A DNA stretch of 45,162 bases from an uncultured Bacteroidales bacterium. Lineage in GTDB: Bacteria > Bacteroidota > Bacteroidia > Bacteroidales > Muribaculaceae. A program made the translations under genes and the position numbers. The stretch covers positions 86,319 through 131,480 of the forward strand of contig CASENC010000038.1 in assembly GCA_949289215.1 (NCBI GenBank). Reading direction: 5' to 3'. Below are positions 45,070 to 45,162 of this stretch, piece after piece; position 1 is the first letter of the stretch, and every line of letters begins with the position of its first letter. Below the pieces are notes generated by a model that was given only the letters and a program-made list of their open reading frames with translations, was not told where the DNA came from and ran no database searches.

Positions 45070-45162
45070 TCATATCAGTTGGATGTATTCGGGTTCCACT
45101 TCCACGGCGGCGGCAAGCAGCGTGGGCAATTCCACAAGCAGCCGCTTGCGGCGCGAGCCGCG
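45070..45162 (-). CDS. 3' end of a probable UpxY/NusG-family antiterminator, truncated by window edge
   Basis: The last 30 codons before a TGA at 45072-45070 are visible and read RGSRRKRLLVELPTLLAA then AVEVEPEYIQLI. The pattern KRLLVELP...AVEVEPEYI resembles the C-terminal KOW-region strand of NusG-like proteins, and UpxY antiterminators are the usual lead gene of Bacteroidales capsule operons just upstream of wza. The position, strand and 85-base gap to wza agree. With only 30 residues the family call is tentative. Confidence 0.5.
   Translation of the reverse strand, partial: RGSRRKRLLVELPTLLAAAVEVEPEYIQLI

Overview
The window looks like chromosomal DNA of a gut-type Bacteroidales, plausibly Muribaculaceae; the genus is not resolvable by eye. 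Reasons: a SusC/SusD pair beside a DUF6377-type regulator, a secreted protein with a Por-type C-terminal tail, a long SecA with a SEC-C tail, a DUF4105 (Lnb-like) protein, several matches to the Bacteroidetes -7 element TAnnTTTG, and a capsule locus whose lead gene ends like a UpxY/NusG antiterminator. No rRNA, tRNA, CRISPR array, transposase or phage gene was seen.

Left part (1-9.0 kb, plus strand): the 3' part of a membrane-anchored DUF6377 regulator, a SusC/SusD outer-membrane uptake pair, a secreted histidine phosphatase (phytase/MINPP-like) with its own promoter, a large palindrome, and a YeiH-family transporter. Next, on the minus strand (9.0-15.0 kb), come a FecB-FecCD-ATPase importer operon for a metal chelate, haem or cobalamin and, upstream of it, an 869-residue secreted multidomain protein.

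Middle (15.1-25.2 kb, plus strand): a DUF3843 gene; an AT-rich restriction-modification cassette (endonuclease then N6/N4 methyltransferase, overlapping); then an envelope-biogenesis group: Lnb-like lipoprotein N-acyltransferase, an alkaline-phosphatase-superfamily protein that has lost most of its metal and nucleophile residues, and SecA. About 410 bp with three hairpins separates this from the next block.

Right part (25.6-45.2 kb, all minus strand): a capsule or exopolysaccharide locus read from right to left: UpxY-like antiterminator end, Wza, Wzc with a tyrosine-rich tail, Wzx, a Wzy-like polymerase, six glycosyltransferases plus a GT11-like fucosyltransferase, four acyltransferases, and at the far end Gmd, a fused nucleotidyltransferase-GHMP kinase, and GDP-fucose synthase. 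Many genes are a few bases apart or overlap as ATGA. Gmd and Fcl supply GDP-L-fucose, and the GT11-like enzyme is the likely consumer, so the polymer is predicted to carry fucose and O-acetyl groups. Base composition is mosaic, with an apparent breakpoint inside wzx.

Strongest leads: the inactive-looking alkaline-phosphatase homologue between lnb and secA, the nucleotidyltransferase-GHMP kinase fusion in the fucose operon, the 127-bp palindrome, and the SusCD-phosphatase neighbourhood.
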